Below, piece after piece: positions 26,501 through 39,502 of a stretch of 64,000 bases of DNA. Made by a program: the position numbers and the translations under genes. The stretch spans positions 622,501-686,500 of the forward strand of contig JABMCL010000813.1 of NCBI GenBank assembly GCA_018857735.1, read 5' to 3'. Origin of the DNA: Alviniconcha marisindica. Lineage: Eukaryota; Mollusca; Gastropoda; Provannidae. The notes beneath the pieces were generated by a model. The model was not told the origin of the DNA. It worked only from the letters and a program-made list of their open reading frames with translations, and searched no databases. Each line of letters starts with the position of its first letter. The stretch's first letter is position 1.

Positions 26501-27469
26501 GCTGTGTGGAGTTCATCCCGTAGCACTTCATTGGTGAGCGTCAGTTCTACCACTCGCCCCATCAACAGTGACAAGTGGGATTCCACGTTGCTGTCATAAT
26601 GCCTCTGCATATCTTTGCGTTTGTCCTGCAAATCACAAAGTCACGATCACTGAGTGGTTGTTGAATAAAATGGTACACTTTGCCAACAGCTGCAGCTTGC
26701 AAGTTTGAACAACTTTCAGCTGGCTACATGTGCAGCTACCCCATCAAGTGAATGGGGCAGAGGGCAAAAAGCTGTCTGAAATACAGTTGAAATCACGGAC
26801 CTTTCAATGTTTATAAATCAAATACAAAGGAAACAAGTTACTTATTATTAGGATGCACCAGCAAACTAAAGGTGTAATGTACTATTATTAAAAATCGAAA
26901 CACTGATTCCAAAGCAAGGCAGTCTCTCACGAGCAAAGAAAAAGCTTGGTGCTGGAAAATGTTCAGCATCAAAACAGTCAGCTGTGATCAACAAGAATAA
27001 ACAGAGAATATGAGACTGGCAAAAGGTCTTCTTAGCACTGACCTGAAAGTGGCAACCAACAGCACGAAATTTACACATCACGTTGGCTTGTGGGCAAGAG
27101 CCGGCAGTGGAATCCATGTGCTGAGCAATCTCCCCACGTGGTATTCCAGTCTGACCGCACAAAGTGCAGGGTATAGGATATCTAGAGCAGTCGACCACCT
27201 CGTGTTTCTGAAAGTGGTGTGCAAGACAGTCATTTTTGACACTCTACTCTGTGCAAAAACAAAAGCAAAGCAAACAACAAATCGCAAACAAACAGCAAAC
27301 AAAAGAAAAAAAGATACATGCATGTTTGGGAATCAATTTTTTTAAATACAAATTTGTCACTAAATGCCATATTCCATTTATAATGCAGTTTAGTTTAGTT
27401 TATTTCTGTATGCACATTTCATCCACCTCTTACCTCTCACCTGGTATTCCACTTTGTATGGGTAAGATT

Positions 27470-27515
<46 letters not shown>

Positions 27516-29760
27516 ACATGCATGCATGTTTCACAGATTATTTTTCAACTTACATGAATCTTGCTGTAAATAATGCTCTCTTTGCAATGTCCACAAACAA
27601 CTGATCGCTGTGGGCACTCTATCTTGTGTTTGGTGATCTTGCCACGCTGTAATGTTTTTTCACAGCCAAGTGGGCAAAGCACAATCTCCATTGGGCAGTC
27701 TTTCAGGTGTTTCTGTTGGAAAAATGGTGCAAGAACAAATGAAATGCTTAGATTAAATGTAAAACAAAATATATTTAAAAAAATAACAGTACCCAAACAA
27801 GAAATTGAAGCATGAATGTGTGAATGAATGTATTGCATGGTAATCGGTATTTGAATAACACCCAACAAAGATGTGCTTGACAAAAAAAATAAAAAAGTAT
27901 TCAAACATATAATTCAAAATAGCTCAATTAATTAAAATAAAATAAAAAGCCTCTGCTAAGGTCATATTGATAACTTAGACCTAATAATAGTAATAAAGCT
28001 AACATTATAAACATACAACTTTATAAGACTGTTCAATATGTACATGACATGGAAATTACATACAATGATACTATTTTGTAGGAACTTCAAAAATGAGATG
28101 CTAAACAAATTGTCACGTTTGATCCTGAAATCCAGTGTTCTCAAGATGCATCGACTGCAGAAAATAAAATCAATAAGCTCACCTCTGAATCTCTCAATTC
28201 TCCTGTCCAGACACACTCTTCACTGCTGTTTTTGCACTTGACTTTCAGTGACAAAATTTCACGACGCATGGCAACATCATTGAAGAGCTGAAAAATTAAA
28301 AAATTAAAAGGTCTTTCTACCAAAGATTTATCAAAATTAAGGGTCTGACAAACAGCTGCCACTGACATCTTTTTACTATCTTAGCAAACAATATTCATCA
28401 CATTTGTGAACCAAATAAATCCTCGTGTAAAAAAAATGAATTTTAAACATGCATTTTAATGATTTTAGTTTTTCTCAAAACTGGAAATTTTCAGCCACAA
28501 GTACAAAGTTTTAATCAGTCACCTACATCAACAAATTCAGTAAAAATTTACTTCTGTAAAGAATCAAGCTTATATGTATATATATATATCTATATATATC
28601 TATATATATCTATATATATATATATGAATAAACAGTTTAAACAACTGTGAAAGGAAATATTGCCAGATTTAGTATCATTTACAAGATTCTGATGATGGTA
28701 AAAATATTATTATGAACCAAACTTGTCTCAAATTACAATGGTAAACCAGTTTATTACTTAATATAATTTAAAATAAAACTTTTTTTCTGGTAGTACGGCT
28801 TTCTTGCGAGACACACACACACACACACACTCTCTCTCTCTCTCTCTAAAGGCTAACACTGATTTTGCGAAGAAGAAATAAAGAAGGAAGAGACCTGTTC
28901 TGACTTGTGAAGCAATGTCTTATCCACTGGACACTTTCCCCATGGTCTCTCACTGGGGAAAAAACAATACCAATAATGCTAATCAGCCAGCACACAAACT
29001 GATCACCTGGCATAATAAAAATATTACAATTGTCATGGACGTTTAAAGTAACTGTACACAATTGAGCCCCTGCATTAAAATATTTTATTTTACAACAAAA
29101 TTCATGTGAGATCGTTAATTTTGGCCAAGTGATTCAGCTGAACAGTCAGTCTGATGTGTCATGTGATGTTATACTTATAGGTTCAAATCTAGTTCAGTTC
29201 ACTTCAGAAGTTCACACACTGCCATACAGACATACCAAATGATTTGCCTTGAGCCACAGCATGGAAACATGAAAAGGCCATACAATGGAAGAATTGAGTA
29301 GAGAGTCTCTTGTAGCTCTGTAGTCTCCTCCAGGTAAGTAATGACCCAAGTTTCCCATGAAGGAGTAAATTAGTAACTGGATTTTAACATCCTGTGAGTG
29401 TGAACCTCAGGACAATCAAACTGTCAGTCTAACTCTAAGCAAATGCACATTTCAAAATTCTTTTCATATAATATATATGTATATATATATAATCATTAAT
29501 GATATAAGCCCTTTCTCAAGACAAATCCACAAACCAATCCTTACATAAGTAAGAGAAGAAAAAAAACTACATAAATTATAATATTAAACTCTTTAAATTT
29601 AATGTACTATTTCTCCAATTCCAGCACATAGCCCATTACAAAGCAAAGAACAAAAACTCAAGTCAAAACAAACACTACTAAAAATTCAGATAGTGTCCTT
29701 TCAAAAGATGTGGTCACCAGAGGACAAATCATAATTAATATTTTAAGCAAAGTCTGTTTC

Positions 29761-29796
<36 letters not shown>

Positions 29797-30401
29797 CAAC
29801 TAAATGATCAAGTTAAACAGGTTGTTTTTTCAAGATTCATTGGGGGTAAGGTGTTGGGGACTGCCTGGAAGGGGGTGAACAACCTTGACCGGGCCAGTGA
29901 AGGGCAAGTCTTTGGGACCGGTGCAGTGCAGTGGAGGAGATGACACTCACAATACTATAGTCTGAACAGTCAGAAGTTTCTGAGTGAAAGCATGAAAAGA
30001 GATGAGAGTCTGACTACAACTACAAGTACAAGGACAGACAGCAGGAGAGGCAAGCTGGCAGCATGCCATCAAGGCACTGCCACTGGAGTGAAAGCACTGC
30101 CAGTGCCACTTAAAAAAAGGTGTTCTACTTGTAGTTGTACAGGAACTTATGAAGCCAGTATGTACGATGATGTGTGTTAAGTACTCTGTGTGCAGATAGT
30201 TGTATAGATATACCCAGTCACTCTTGTGATGCAGGACTTGCAGAAGCGATGGCCGCAGACAGTTTGCATAGTGTCGCGCATCACGTTCAGACAGATAGGG
30301 CACATGTATTTGTTGTCTACAGGCTCTCCTGACGCCATCTCCTCATCGTAGCCATGTTCCTGGCCGGCTGCACCTCTGCGCTTAGTGCTGCTTGCTGACA
30401 T
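23538..30401 (-). CDS. TRAF6: TRAF6-like E3 ligase/adaptor (RING, zinc fingers, coiled coil, MATH), 8 coding exons
   Basis: Cytoplasmic adaptor and K63-ubiquitin E3 that links Toll/IL-1R/TNFR-type receptors to NF-kB and MAPK. Exons (5' to 3'): 30214-30401, 28895-28952, 28183-28287, 27554-27712, 27043-27207, 26453-26625, 24914-25085, 23538-23948. They sum to 1431 bases, 476 residues, all phases join. RING: C34-x2-C ... CGHRFCKSC ... CPVD at 70-73, the TRAF6-type finger ending in Asp. Residues 83-225 hold Cys/His pairs of TRAF-type zinc fingers ([42 protein letters not shown]). Residues ~226-305 are helical/coiled coil. The MATH domain starts at [12 protein letters not shown] (~311) and runs through MRLRLDFRG and [17 protein letters not shown] to FFDVSM. 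The RREILSL block after the RING argues for TRAF6 over TRAF2/3/5. ATG at 30401 (agaATGt) is preferred to 30410. Human TRAF6 is 522 aa; this one has a shorter linker and tail. Confidence 0.88.
24265..24500. repeat. Three tandem copies of an ~83-bp unit in a TRAF intron
   Basis: Unit: cattattcacagaatttcaa, then ggcctt..., then gatcattctccccaaacttt, then agactttggttgaatt. Three clear copies, 85-90% alike. The intron lies between the two MATH-domain exons. Confidence 0.85.
27474..27515. repeat. (GT)n microsatellite
   Basis: About 21 GT units in the TRAF intron between exons at 27554 and 27207. Confidence 0.95.
28566..28626. repeat. (AT)n with (atatatatct)n sub-repeats
   Basis: Alternating TA tract interrupted by regular c residues every ten bases. 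A second pure (TA)n lies at 29765-29792. Both are in TRAF introns. Confidence 0.9.
29862..29936 (-). pseudogene. Stray copy of a piece of the FBXW10-like last exon
   Basis: About 75 bases (gcctggaagggggtgaacaa ... gtctttgggaccggtgca) align with 40771-40847 (gcctggaaggaagtggacag ... gtctttggggcaggtgct), roughly 80% identical with one or two indels and in the same orientation. In the FBXW10 gene this segment encodes the -KTRPFTGRSGLSTSFQ- stretch on the - strand. Here it is isolated in the TRAF intron between 30214 and 28952, so it is a non-functional fragment. Confidence 0.7.
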
Positions 30402-30414
30402 TCTGTGCATATTT

Positions 30415-30924
30415 GCTTGAAAGTGAAAAGGTTACATAAATAAATCAAACAACTGTTTTCAAAACACAGAATGCAATAATTAATATTCATAGTCATACTG
30501 TAATATTACTTTGCATGCACTGTACTGTACTAAGATTTCTTCTTCCTGTCAAGGTCAGGCTCTGTCTGAACGTTTCAAGTGGTAAAAGTCCTGCCGGTGG
30601 CAGTGCGAAGCAATTTTACACGTGGCAGTCTGTGCAGATTTTTGTAATATTTGAAGCAGTGGAAACTAAGAATAAGATTAGGAAAGGCTTCCGAATATCA
30701 CCCTCGTCAGTACAAACGTAACACTAACACTCTAGTAGCACTAACTTTACAATGGAATACTAACAACCATGACCGAATATTGAGGGAGGGGCAATTTTTA
30801 TTTCAACACAAAAACAACAACAGAAAGTAAAAACAAAACCTGTGAAATTGTTTCAACTTTTGCAGTGTCAAGTGATAAAGTAGTGAAATGCCGAATGCTA
30901 CTTTTGCTCCTTTCGAAACCTACC
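30415..30924 (-). other. TRAF6-like 5' UTR intron and leader exon boundary
   Basis: A probable leader exon ends at 30924 (gttaaacaag|gtaggt on the - strand). A probable acceptor, ccttttcactttcaag, opens the first coding exon at 30415. The ~0.5 kb between is intron. This places the TRAF transcription start near 30,950-31,010, very close to MRPL27. Confidence 0.55.
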
Positions 30925-31008
30925 TTGTTTAACGTTTGCTGTAGCGTGCGGACTTCTAACTGAAGTCTGAGGACGTGTGTTAGATTAATGTTCAGTGAAC
31001 ACAACACG

Positions 31009-31069
31009 CACGTGACTAAAAACCATCAAATGTTCCCGCGAAAGATGAGAGGAACGCTGTGATTGGTCA
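31009..31069. promoter_or_regulatory. Shared divergent promoter of TRAF6-like and MRPL27 genes
   Basis: Within 60 bases: an E-box CACGTGAC (31009-31016), an E2F-like TTCCCGCGAAA (31033-31043) and an inverted CCAAT box TGATTGGTCA (31060-31069, NF-Y type). About 195 bases separate the TRAF leader donor from the MRPL27 start codon. ACATGGCGGC at the MRPL27 start also matches a YY1-type site. Motif roles are inferred from known consensus sequences. Confidence 0.6.
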
Positions 31070-31118
31070 AGCTTTAATATATTGCACGGAGTTATTACCC
31101 TTGTAGACTGCATCCAAC

Positions 31119-31553
31119 ATGGCGGCTCTCGTGGCATTGAAATCTCCTCTAATGAACACCTTCACAAAATTTGTGTCACCATTGTGTAATGTTGGGAGTA
31201 TTCGCCTTGCATCAAAGAAGGCAAGTGCAACTTCAAGAAACAAGCGCAAAAGAACACCTGGAAAAGGCCGCGGTTGGAAGCGACAAGACGGCGCATTTGT
31301 CCATTCTGGCGAAGTTCTTGTCCGGCAGTTGGGGCTTCGTTTCTACCCAGGAGAAAACGTTCGACTGGGAAGAGATAACACACTATATGCGATGACAGAC
31401 GGAAAAGTGGTTGTAACTTGTGAAAAACTTTCACCGTACCCTGACAGTCCTTTGTATGAGCCTGTTAAAAGTGGCGTGGTCATTTTCAAGAAGTTCTTCA
31501 ACATTCTATCAACTCCTCTGCATGGGAAATTCAGGCTTGTGTCACAGGTGTAA
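31119..31553 (+). CDS. MRPL27: Mitochondrial ribosomal protein bL27m, intronless
   Basis: Nuclear-encoded component of the large mitoribosomal subunit, located near the peptidyl-transferase centre. The 144-residue frame is uninterrupted. Residues 1-30 look like a mitochondrial presequence (basic, Ser/Thr/Leu-rich, no acid), followed by the bL27 signature: RLASKKASATSRNKRKRTPG, GRGWKRQDGAFVHSGEVLVR, then RFYPGENVRLGRDNTLYAMT and DGKVV, and a C-terminal extension typical of the animal protein (human 148 aa). Start ccaacATGG is a strong context. It is divergent from the TRAF6-like gene. A single exon is notable; many animal orthologues have introns. It could be a retained retrocopy, but the promoter context suggests an active gene. 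Confidence 0.93.
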   Translation: MAALVALKSPLMNTFTKFVSPLCNVGSIRLASKKASATSRNKRKRTPGKGRGWKRQDGAFVHSGEVLVRQLGLRFYPGENVRLGRDNTLYAMTDGKVVVTCEKLSPYPDSPLYEPVKSGVVIFKKFFNILSTPLHGKFRLVSQV

Positions 31554-34500
31554 ACTATACTGGTTATTCTTACACTGAATGTAAAATTTCAAAAGTGCTT
31601 GTAATGTAAAACTGACTGTGAAAAACGGATGTGAGAGTGACAGTCTGTGTGGAAAACTGATAATAGTGATAGTTTTGAGAAGAAAAAAACTGCGCGAACT
31701 GCAACCTCTCAATGTCAGCTTGAAACATCTGCCTTGTGTTTGTGACTGAGTGTGATTTTCTGAGACTACAAATGAGGCTAGTAACCTTGAGCTAGTATTT
31801 AATTTTCCTCCACGCATGCAGCAGGTTAACTTCAGCAGAATTTGATGATGAACATTCTTCAACAGTAAACTCAAAAGAGATGCTATTGCTAACCAATCTG
31901 AGTTGGCCCAGTCTTCAGTCGAGAGGAAAATCTGCTTGGCTGTCCATAACATACAAGAACACCCACAACTGGTCTGCATTGTCAACAGATGTCTGAAACC
32001 TCCAAACTGAAAGACCTGTCATTGGCACTGCAACACTTTCCAAATCTCAGCCTCCAGGATCAACCACAGGAAATTCACTTTAGAACTACCCGCCGTACCA
32101 TTGGTGACAGGAATGCCCTTCCTGAGAACACTGTAACTGCCTGGAGACCTTCAAGGTCTGGGTTGGTTGGAGGGCTCCCCATCTGATCTCTTCATCTTTG
32201 CCCATCACTATTATTAGCCCCTCAAAAGTCAAAAAGAAACTAGTAAAAGGTCCAGGTGCATGTTGCAGAGTTTGGATGTGGAACTGGCTGACTGGCAGTC
32301 AGTCATTCTCTGAGTCATTGACTGACTGAGAGTGACTGATGCTTCATGCAAGGAACTTCACTTTGGGTTATCTTCAGATGCTTGACATTTTGTTTACTTT
32401 AATTATAGTTTAAATGATTTGAGTTTTTCTAGTTTTACTTCTGTGTGTGAATGAGACAGTTCACTACAAAAGTACAACTAAACATGATTGAAACTTTATC
32501 TATTGTCTCTAGTAGAATTATTACTGCTGTAGCTCTGGTGGTAATGTTCTAAGACTTGTGGTGGCAAAGTTTGATGTAACGTACATGTACTGATGTAGTA
32601 GTAGTAGTATGCTCAGGACCTCATTTCTAGATTAGTCAGCAAATCAGCCACAACTAATCACATGCTAAGTTTTTTAGGTTATTACTATTTAAGTATTATT
32701 AATATTATTAATATATAAAAAAGTAAAAGTATTGTTAGATAGCTCCTCATAAAGTCATATCTTTCGAATTCATTCTCCATGCTATGTAACAGGATGTCAG
32801 AATTCACTCCCTGCAAATGCAGTGTGGAAGATATATATATATAGAGAGGGAGGAAGAAAACAAACAGTTACAAGGGATGTCACTGCTTTATTGATATCAT
32901 AAAATGATGACATCACTTGTAAAATTTTGTGTTGAGTGTTTACATGAATACAAAACTTGTGCAACATACGTAGCTGGTGCTCATGTTCATGTAAAATGTT
33001 CTTGGTGTGTTTTAGAACCCCCCACCCTTCTAGTTCTACTTTGGGACCACCCAGTACCCTTTTGAAAATGGGTACACATACAGTATATATATATTATATA
33101 CACAAAGTCTCAAAGAGGTTAAGTTGCAGTTTTAGCTGTGTGAGACAGGTGTTGGGGAGAGTGGTCAGAAGAAAACTGACTACAGCACCCTCGACTACTG
33201 TTAATAGTGTTATTCACACTTCAGATTGTGAACAGTTGACAGGCCATCTCCACTGTTAATTGACAGGCCATCTCCACTGTTAATTGCCCTGACGCCATCC
33301 CTTTCTGACACAGTGGTAGTGCTTGCACTTGGCGTCATTCTATTCTGGTGGGCACTGTGGCAGTAGGGTATTTGGAATGGACCACGTGCACTAGGGGGAT
33401 TTGGAATGGAACACATTGGAGCTGTTCCAGAGATTACCCACTCACCCACCCCACCCAACCCCTCCCAACAAACAATGTCCGGTGCTTTTGCTTAGTATTG
33501 ACAAATTATTATACAAAGCTTTTACTTAGACAGGACTGGGAATGATGTCCCTGTTCAGGATGCATGCATGTAAACTGTCTGGTTAATGTTACATGTTTTA
33601 TTGCCAGTACTTGTGTCATTATTATGATCAACATGTTTTGTATGTCTTTATCATTATGATTCAAAGATAGTACAAATGATCCTATCAGATATTATTTTGT
33701 CACTAAAGTTACAACTAAAATTATGCAAAACAGAAACAACACTCAGTCTCAGTAAAGTTATTATACATATTTTGTTGCTGGCTTGCAGTGTTCACTTTCA
33801 AGCATGACTGGCTGTGTGGGTGAAAATGTTGTCAAATAAGTCAAAAGTGTGTTAATATCTGAAGTCACTTTCGACTCGCATGAAATAATGTGTCTACTAA
33901 ATTACTAATAATACTGTGTAGTGTAATGATCAGTTTTAGGCTGACCAGTTGGAAGTTTGGTATATATATATATCAAAAACATTTTCCTGTACTTATACAT
34001 GTATACATATTATGTATTCATACATGATTCCAAAAAGTTAGGGATGATAATTTGCTTCTATAAAAAGTTATAAATTTCCAGTTGCAGTGAAGAGTGCACG
34101 TAGAAGAATTTGTTTGAAGAAGAACAACAACAAGAACCAGTGTTTCTGTCACAGTTATGCAAGGGAAACAATCAGTTGCATTTGTCTGTTTCAACTACAA
34201 ATAATTACGTTTAATATGAATCTTCTGAGAGTTTGTGTTACTTATTTTCAGCTAAACTATGACAATGCAATATACATGTAGATATGTCACACATCATTAT
34301 GAGATTTGTGCCAGTATGAGAGCCATTATGAGCACACCTAGTATGGGATCTGGCACTGGCACTTGTGCTAGTACTTGATAAAGTCTCATAATACTATTAA
34401 TAGGTTGTGCCCCAGTATACAACAATAAATCATCTCTGAAAGTGAAACTGACAACCATACATCCTATCATTTGGTGCACATCTTCATGGCACAATATCAG

Positions 34501-35360
34501 CAGTAACCTTTAATGACAGCACCCATATTCTGGTTTCATCTTGACACCATTTTGGGCTTGACATAGGCAAAAACCTGTACTTTTTGTTGTCTTCGTGTAC
34601 TGCAGTGTTTTAGTCTATTACCGAATGACTTTGGCTGTTGCCTCTTCAGCGATTACAAACAGTCTGGGTCTGGTGGCTGCCATGATTTTCTTGTGTGTGA
34701 CAATCATGGAGACTTGTGTAAACAGTTGTGAACTGAGTCCAGAAATGCTTGCAGATGCTTTGTGCTAACTAGTGCCCTTGATAGACTCAATGAAAATTGA
34801 CTGAAAAAAATAGATCAGAGAGTTGTTGAAAAAAATAGATCAGAGAGTTTTTTTAATTTTTAAAAAGTATGTTTTCTTGAATATAAAAATGATTAGGGCT
34901 GAAATGCCCTTGTTGGGGCAAGATAAAAAGGAGGCTTTGTTTTCAAATTCAAGGCCCATCTCACACTGGGTTCCATCAGTATATATTATAATTATATATC
35001 AGCCATCCTCATCAGGATTCCAGGCGAGATCAAGAGATCTTAGAGAGGGAGGTGGAGCTGGACCCTCAGCCCAGAAGAGATCATGAGTAGGGAGGTGGAA
35101 CTGGGCTAAGAAAGCTGGACTTCCTTTGCTTGAGTTGTCCAAGTTGTTCATCAACAGCGGTGCAACGGACATTGTCTTTGTGACTCTGGCCAAGCACAGC
35201 AGTTGAAACAGCAATTGCGCAGTGCACAAGTCGCTGGGCAATGGCGAGGGGACACCACCCTAACACTTCCATTGTTCTGGCGGGTCCACGGTCTCTCCTG
35301 TCTTTTTCGGGCGATTTCCACGGGCGAGCCTTCGCTCTGTCGTCCCCTTCCCACTCTGTC

Positions 35361-35404
35361 CCCGTCCCTAATAGGCCATCTCGCCTCCGTGGACGTAAAG
35401 CACC
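35361..35404 (-). repeat. Dispersed repeat family B, reverse copy
   Basis: On the - strand: ggtgctttacgtccacggag, then gcgagatggcctattaggga, then cgggg. Shares the core with 6980-7024 and 40168-40213 but has gcgagatgg in place of aaaccataagg. It is embedded in a higher-GC, CG-containing segment (35190-35410) that may be the rest of the element. Confidence 0.6.
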
Positions 35405-35848
35405 AAGAAAGCCATCCTCATATGAGAATATAATTTTTTACCCACAACAGCACAGCACTGGTGATGGGTCATATACTGGGTGCACTGACAGTGGTTCTCA
35501 TACCAGTGCTTTTGCACTGACATATACCATAGCGAAACTCATAAAGGTGCATGACATATCTCTTCTGTAGACCAATACCATTCACAACACCATTCGCAGC
35601 TCAACACCAACAGGGACACAAGATCAAGCATGTATTTTACATTACCACTACTATACACAGCAGGTGGTGATAACATTGCAACTATAATGCAAGTGAAACC
35701 AGTTGTGTGTGTAATGCTTGTAACTAACTATAACTTATGGGAGTCCTGTTGGTAACCAACATCATTGATGAAAAAGGAAAACACAAACTGATGTGGAAAA
35801 CATTTTGAAGTTATTAAATTAATGTCTGCCATAGGAAGAAGCTGAAAT

Positions 35849-35851
<3 letters not shown>

Positions 35852-35918
<67 letters not shown>
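35852..35918. repeat. (CA)n microsatellite
   Basis: About 33 CA units followed by ctcacactcacaatcacaca degenerate repeats. Intergenic. Confidence 0.95.
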
Positions 35919-35924
<6 letters not shown>

Positions 35925-36581
35925 CACAATCACACATACACATGAACACAAATGAAGTAGGGTATTTAGTTTTCTATTTCATTCAGTCAGGCTGATGTGT
36001 TTAGTAAACTTTTTAAGTGAAAAACAGTATAGATTCAGAAACTCAGAACATTCTCACAAGTAGGCTTACATGTCAAAGGAATTTAACAGTGCATGAAAAA
36101 ATGTGTAGCGCTGGTATGCAGCTCTAGACATGCATACATGTAAATTGTAAGACACAGTGTAAACAATTCAGGAAATGGTACTCTCAAATTGATAACATAA
36201 TGTCAAACATTTGGTCAATACAACGTGAATAACACACAATGCTTTGAAGGCTTTATCACAGACCATAATATATAAAAGTATGGGATTTTGGTGGTTATTT
36301 TCAAAGAAGAGTAAAATATCACATTCAGCTCTACCAATACTGTTTTTATTGTTTGGCAGAAAGTTGTACACAAAACTGAAGATCAAGACAGAACAGTTCA
36401 AACTACAGCTTTAACAATTTCAGTGAAGTGAGTTGAACTTCATTTTTAGTAATGTGCATGAAGTAAGAAAGCTGTTTATTTTCCAACCAATTCCACACAA
36501 CAAAAATCTGCCTTCTTCATGATTCTATTGAAAAATCAACAATGTATATAATTAATTAAATAATTAGCAATAAAAGGCTCC

Positions 36582-36665
36582 AGTCACTCATTCAGAATCA
36601 CAGGCGAAAAGAGTGCAATGTATCTGCTCAAGAGCAGAGAATGGTACCATATAAAAATGATCAAT
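36582..36665 (+). repeat. Dispersed repeat family C (tail-type), copy 1
   Basis: agtcactcattcagaatcac, then aggcgaaaagagtgcaatgt, then ctgctcaagagcagagaatg, ending with taccatataaaaatgatca. A copy with the same order lies at 49602-49688 (...gagaatagcgctatataaaa). Looks like a conserved 3' region of a short retroelement. Confidence 0.65.
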
Positions 36666-38689
36666 TATCTCACTGATTAATATTCCAAACAAAACAGTCA
36701 TAGAGTCATACAAAATCGTACCGTATAAATATAGAAATGCGTCCCTAAACACCAGCAAAATTGTGTTTGTAAAGAAACAGAAGAATAACATCTAACAAGC
36801 GTAAATAAATAAACTCTTACACTTCTTGGTCAGAACTTTTGTCAGTGTTTTATGGTTTGCCAAGGAACAAATCAGAATGAGAACATGCAGATGGGTTCAC
36901 TAAAAAGCATTACATATTAACATGCGCATACAAACTACTTGATTGTTTTTCGGTTTTAGCATTGTTTTGCAATTGCTCCCCTCTGATAACAACATTTAAA
37001 AATAATGAAAGTGTTTGTTTATATTATGAAAGCAAAATGTAAAATCATCCGTTTTGGTTTTTACTTACTGCATTTTACCATAAATTCCTTTGGGTGGTGG
37101 GGGGAGGGGGGGTACCTCTCAACAAATGACCCCCATTAAGAGTTTCGAGTAAAGTGCAGGAATGATACCAAAACAAAAGCCAAGATGTGGAATCACATAA
37201 CCACTTCAGGTCCACAAAATAACTTTATTATTCATAATAAATGCATAAAATGAAAATTTGCCTTTTGGGTCACTCAAATTCTACAGAAAAGGACAGACAG
37301 TTCAACATAACAAAGGTAAAAATTCTCCTGATGCTTGAGCCAAGCTCGCTTTTGTGGCAGTACATTGGAGCAGGTAAAGTCCTTGACTTGGAAATTCATA
37401 CATACAGCATGATACACTGGCCCCCAAAGCAGCTGGGGAGAGGTGTGCAAGGGATAAAGTTTTACCCGACCACTTTCCAGTCAAATAGTACTTTGGGCAG
37501 GAGAGGAATGAAGATGAGGCAGTGATAGAAGTACTATTTGCAGCTGACAGATTCCACTGAGTTTGATCCTTGAGTTGAATTGGGAGTACTGCCTTTGCCT
37601 GGTGCAAAACGATGGAGAGACAGCGGCGCAGAGCAAGAGAATTCACTCTCAAAGCCAAAAGCATGTTTGAGCAAGATCCCAACAGGGCCCAAGATTTCTT
37701 CAGAATCAAAGACTGTGTAGCATTGTACTCTACAAAATGTCCTTTAGATGAGACTATAAACTGAGGTCCCTCACTGTGTGTACACATACACAAAGATCAC
37801 ACACACACAATATCCTGTGGTCTGTGTCACCATTTGGTGGATTATGGATACATCAAAATAACCCAGCATGCACTAAAAAATAGTGTCAAAGTATTGAAGT
37901 TGGAAACTATATAGAAGCAGAACAACTTGTCAAGAGAAATCTGTCAAGTGACTGCTCCTATGACAACCCATTTGGCAAATAGCCAGTAAAATGGTTAAGG
38001 AGACACCTTGACCATTCATTAATGGCTGCCCCAAATAAGCTGTTTGTGGCTCATCTCCCTCTTCAATGATTACAGTGTATGGAGATCAATTTTCAGATTA
38101 TGATACATATCAGTACACTTATACATGTGTCATCAGTATTTACCATTATGCGTAGCATGGTTGCATTAAAATCAGATTTCTGTAGCAGCTTTAATCTGAA
38201 TTTTAATTGTATAGTGTACATGCCCTCATATAAGCATCATAAGATACACAGTAAAGCTGTTCTGAGCAACTACCCCACCAAGCATCAAGGAAGGTTCCAT
38301 ATCAGCACATGGATATTAATATACAGGGTTTCTGTACAATATAATGTTGCAAACAATATTTGGAAGCCTGAAGAGTAGCCGCCATGTTTGGTCGACATAC
38401 TAAAGCATAGCGACAATGCAAAAACAAACAACTAAATTAATAAAACCTTTAAAATAAATGATGGGGCACATTCACTGATGAAGCTAAAGGAATCAAATCA
38501 CATTCATTTGAATATGATCCAATTCATTGTGCATTACACCAGTCAGCACAGTACCACATGGTTGTCTGTCTGAAAGCTTGTGGGACTGTAACTATGGGAG
38601 GATGCCAGAAACTTCTATGGGCTTCAGGTTTACATGTTTGGTTGCTGTTTTTGTGTATGGGGCTTTGGGGTTACAATCTGTCATAACTT

Positions 38690-38815
38690 GATACTTCTTA
38701 GGCATAAAGTAATCTAGCACTGAAAATAAAAACTCCTTAGGCATAAAGTAATCTAGCACTCAAAATAAAAACTCCTTAGGCATAAAGTAATCTAGCATTC
38801 AAAATAAAAACAATC
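38690..38815. repeat. 39-bp unit repeated three times
   Basis: ccttaggcataaagtaatct, then agcactcaaaataaaaact. Near-identical copies. Intergenic, downstream of the FBXW10-like gene. Confidence 0.9.
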
Positions 38816-39502
38816 TAACATTTCAAACTTAAAAAGTTAAATACAAACTTCAAACTCACTTAACCCTGTTACATCTACACATATGTACACTAGTACATGT
38901 AATAGATTGAAAGGGACAGACTTGTAGCAACCATTTCTAATCCTTAATATTTGATACTGTAATGCTTTAGGAAAATATTTTTAAAAAGTTGCAGTAATAA
39001 TGCTTGGTTATAGAAGCAAATATTAAATGCTGAGTGTGTGCAAAATGTTACCATGTAACTCTTTATTCCATGCTTTAGATTATGCATGACTGGTACATTC
39101 AGCATACACAACATTTGTTTCATGCAGAACAGTTCCTTCTACAAATGCTAATAAAGCGGGAAACAAGAGTATGTTTCTTATACACTTTTGATAGAAGTAT
39201 ACAATATGTTTCTTATACACTTTTGATAGAAGTATACAATGTGCACTGAGCTGCCTACAAAAAGCACAGGGAAGAAAATGCAAATGAATGAAGCATATGT
39301 TAAAAACAGCAATCCACAGCAGCTAACATCTACGCTGCCCCAGACTCTGCCCCCCACTACCAGGATTCCCCCCCCCCCCCCCCCCCCCCCACCCCGGCCC
39401 TCCTCACTTCACCATTATACCATGAATGTGATGTTCGCATAAATCCATGCATTGTCAAAATGTCTTGTGAGTAACTGTATTATAATGCCTTCTAAATAAC
39501 TG

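Noticed and set aside
37302..37793. 163-codon open frame on the - strand
   Set aside because: No recognisable domain, biased composition, no splice or start context and surrounded by A-T-rich intergenic DNA.
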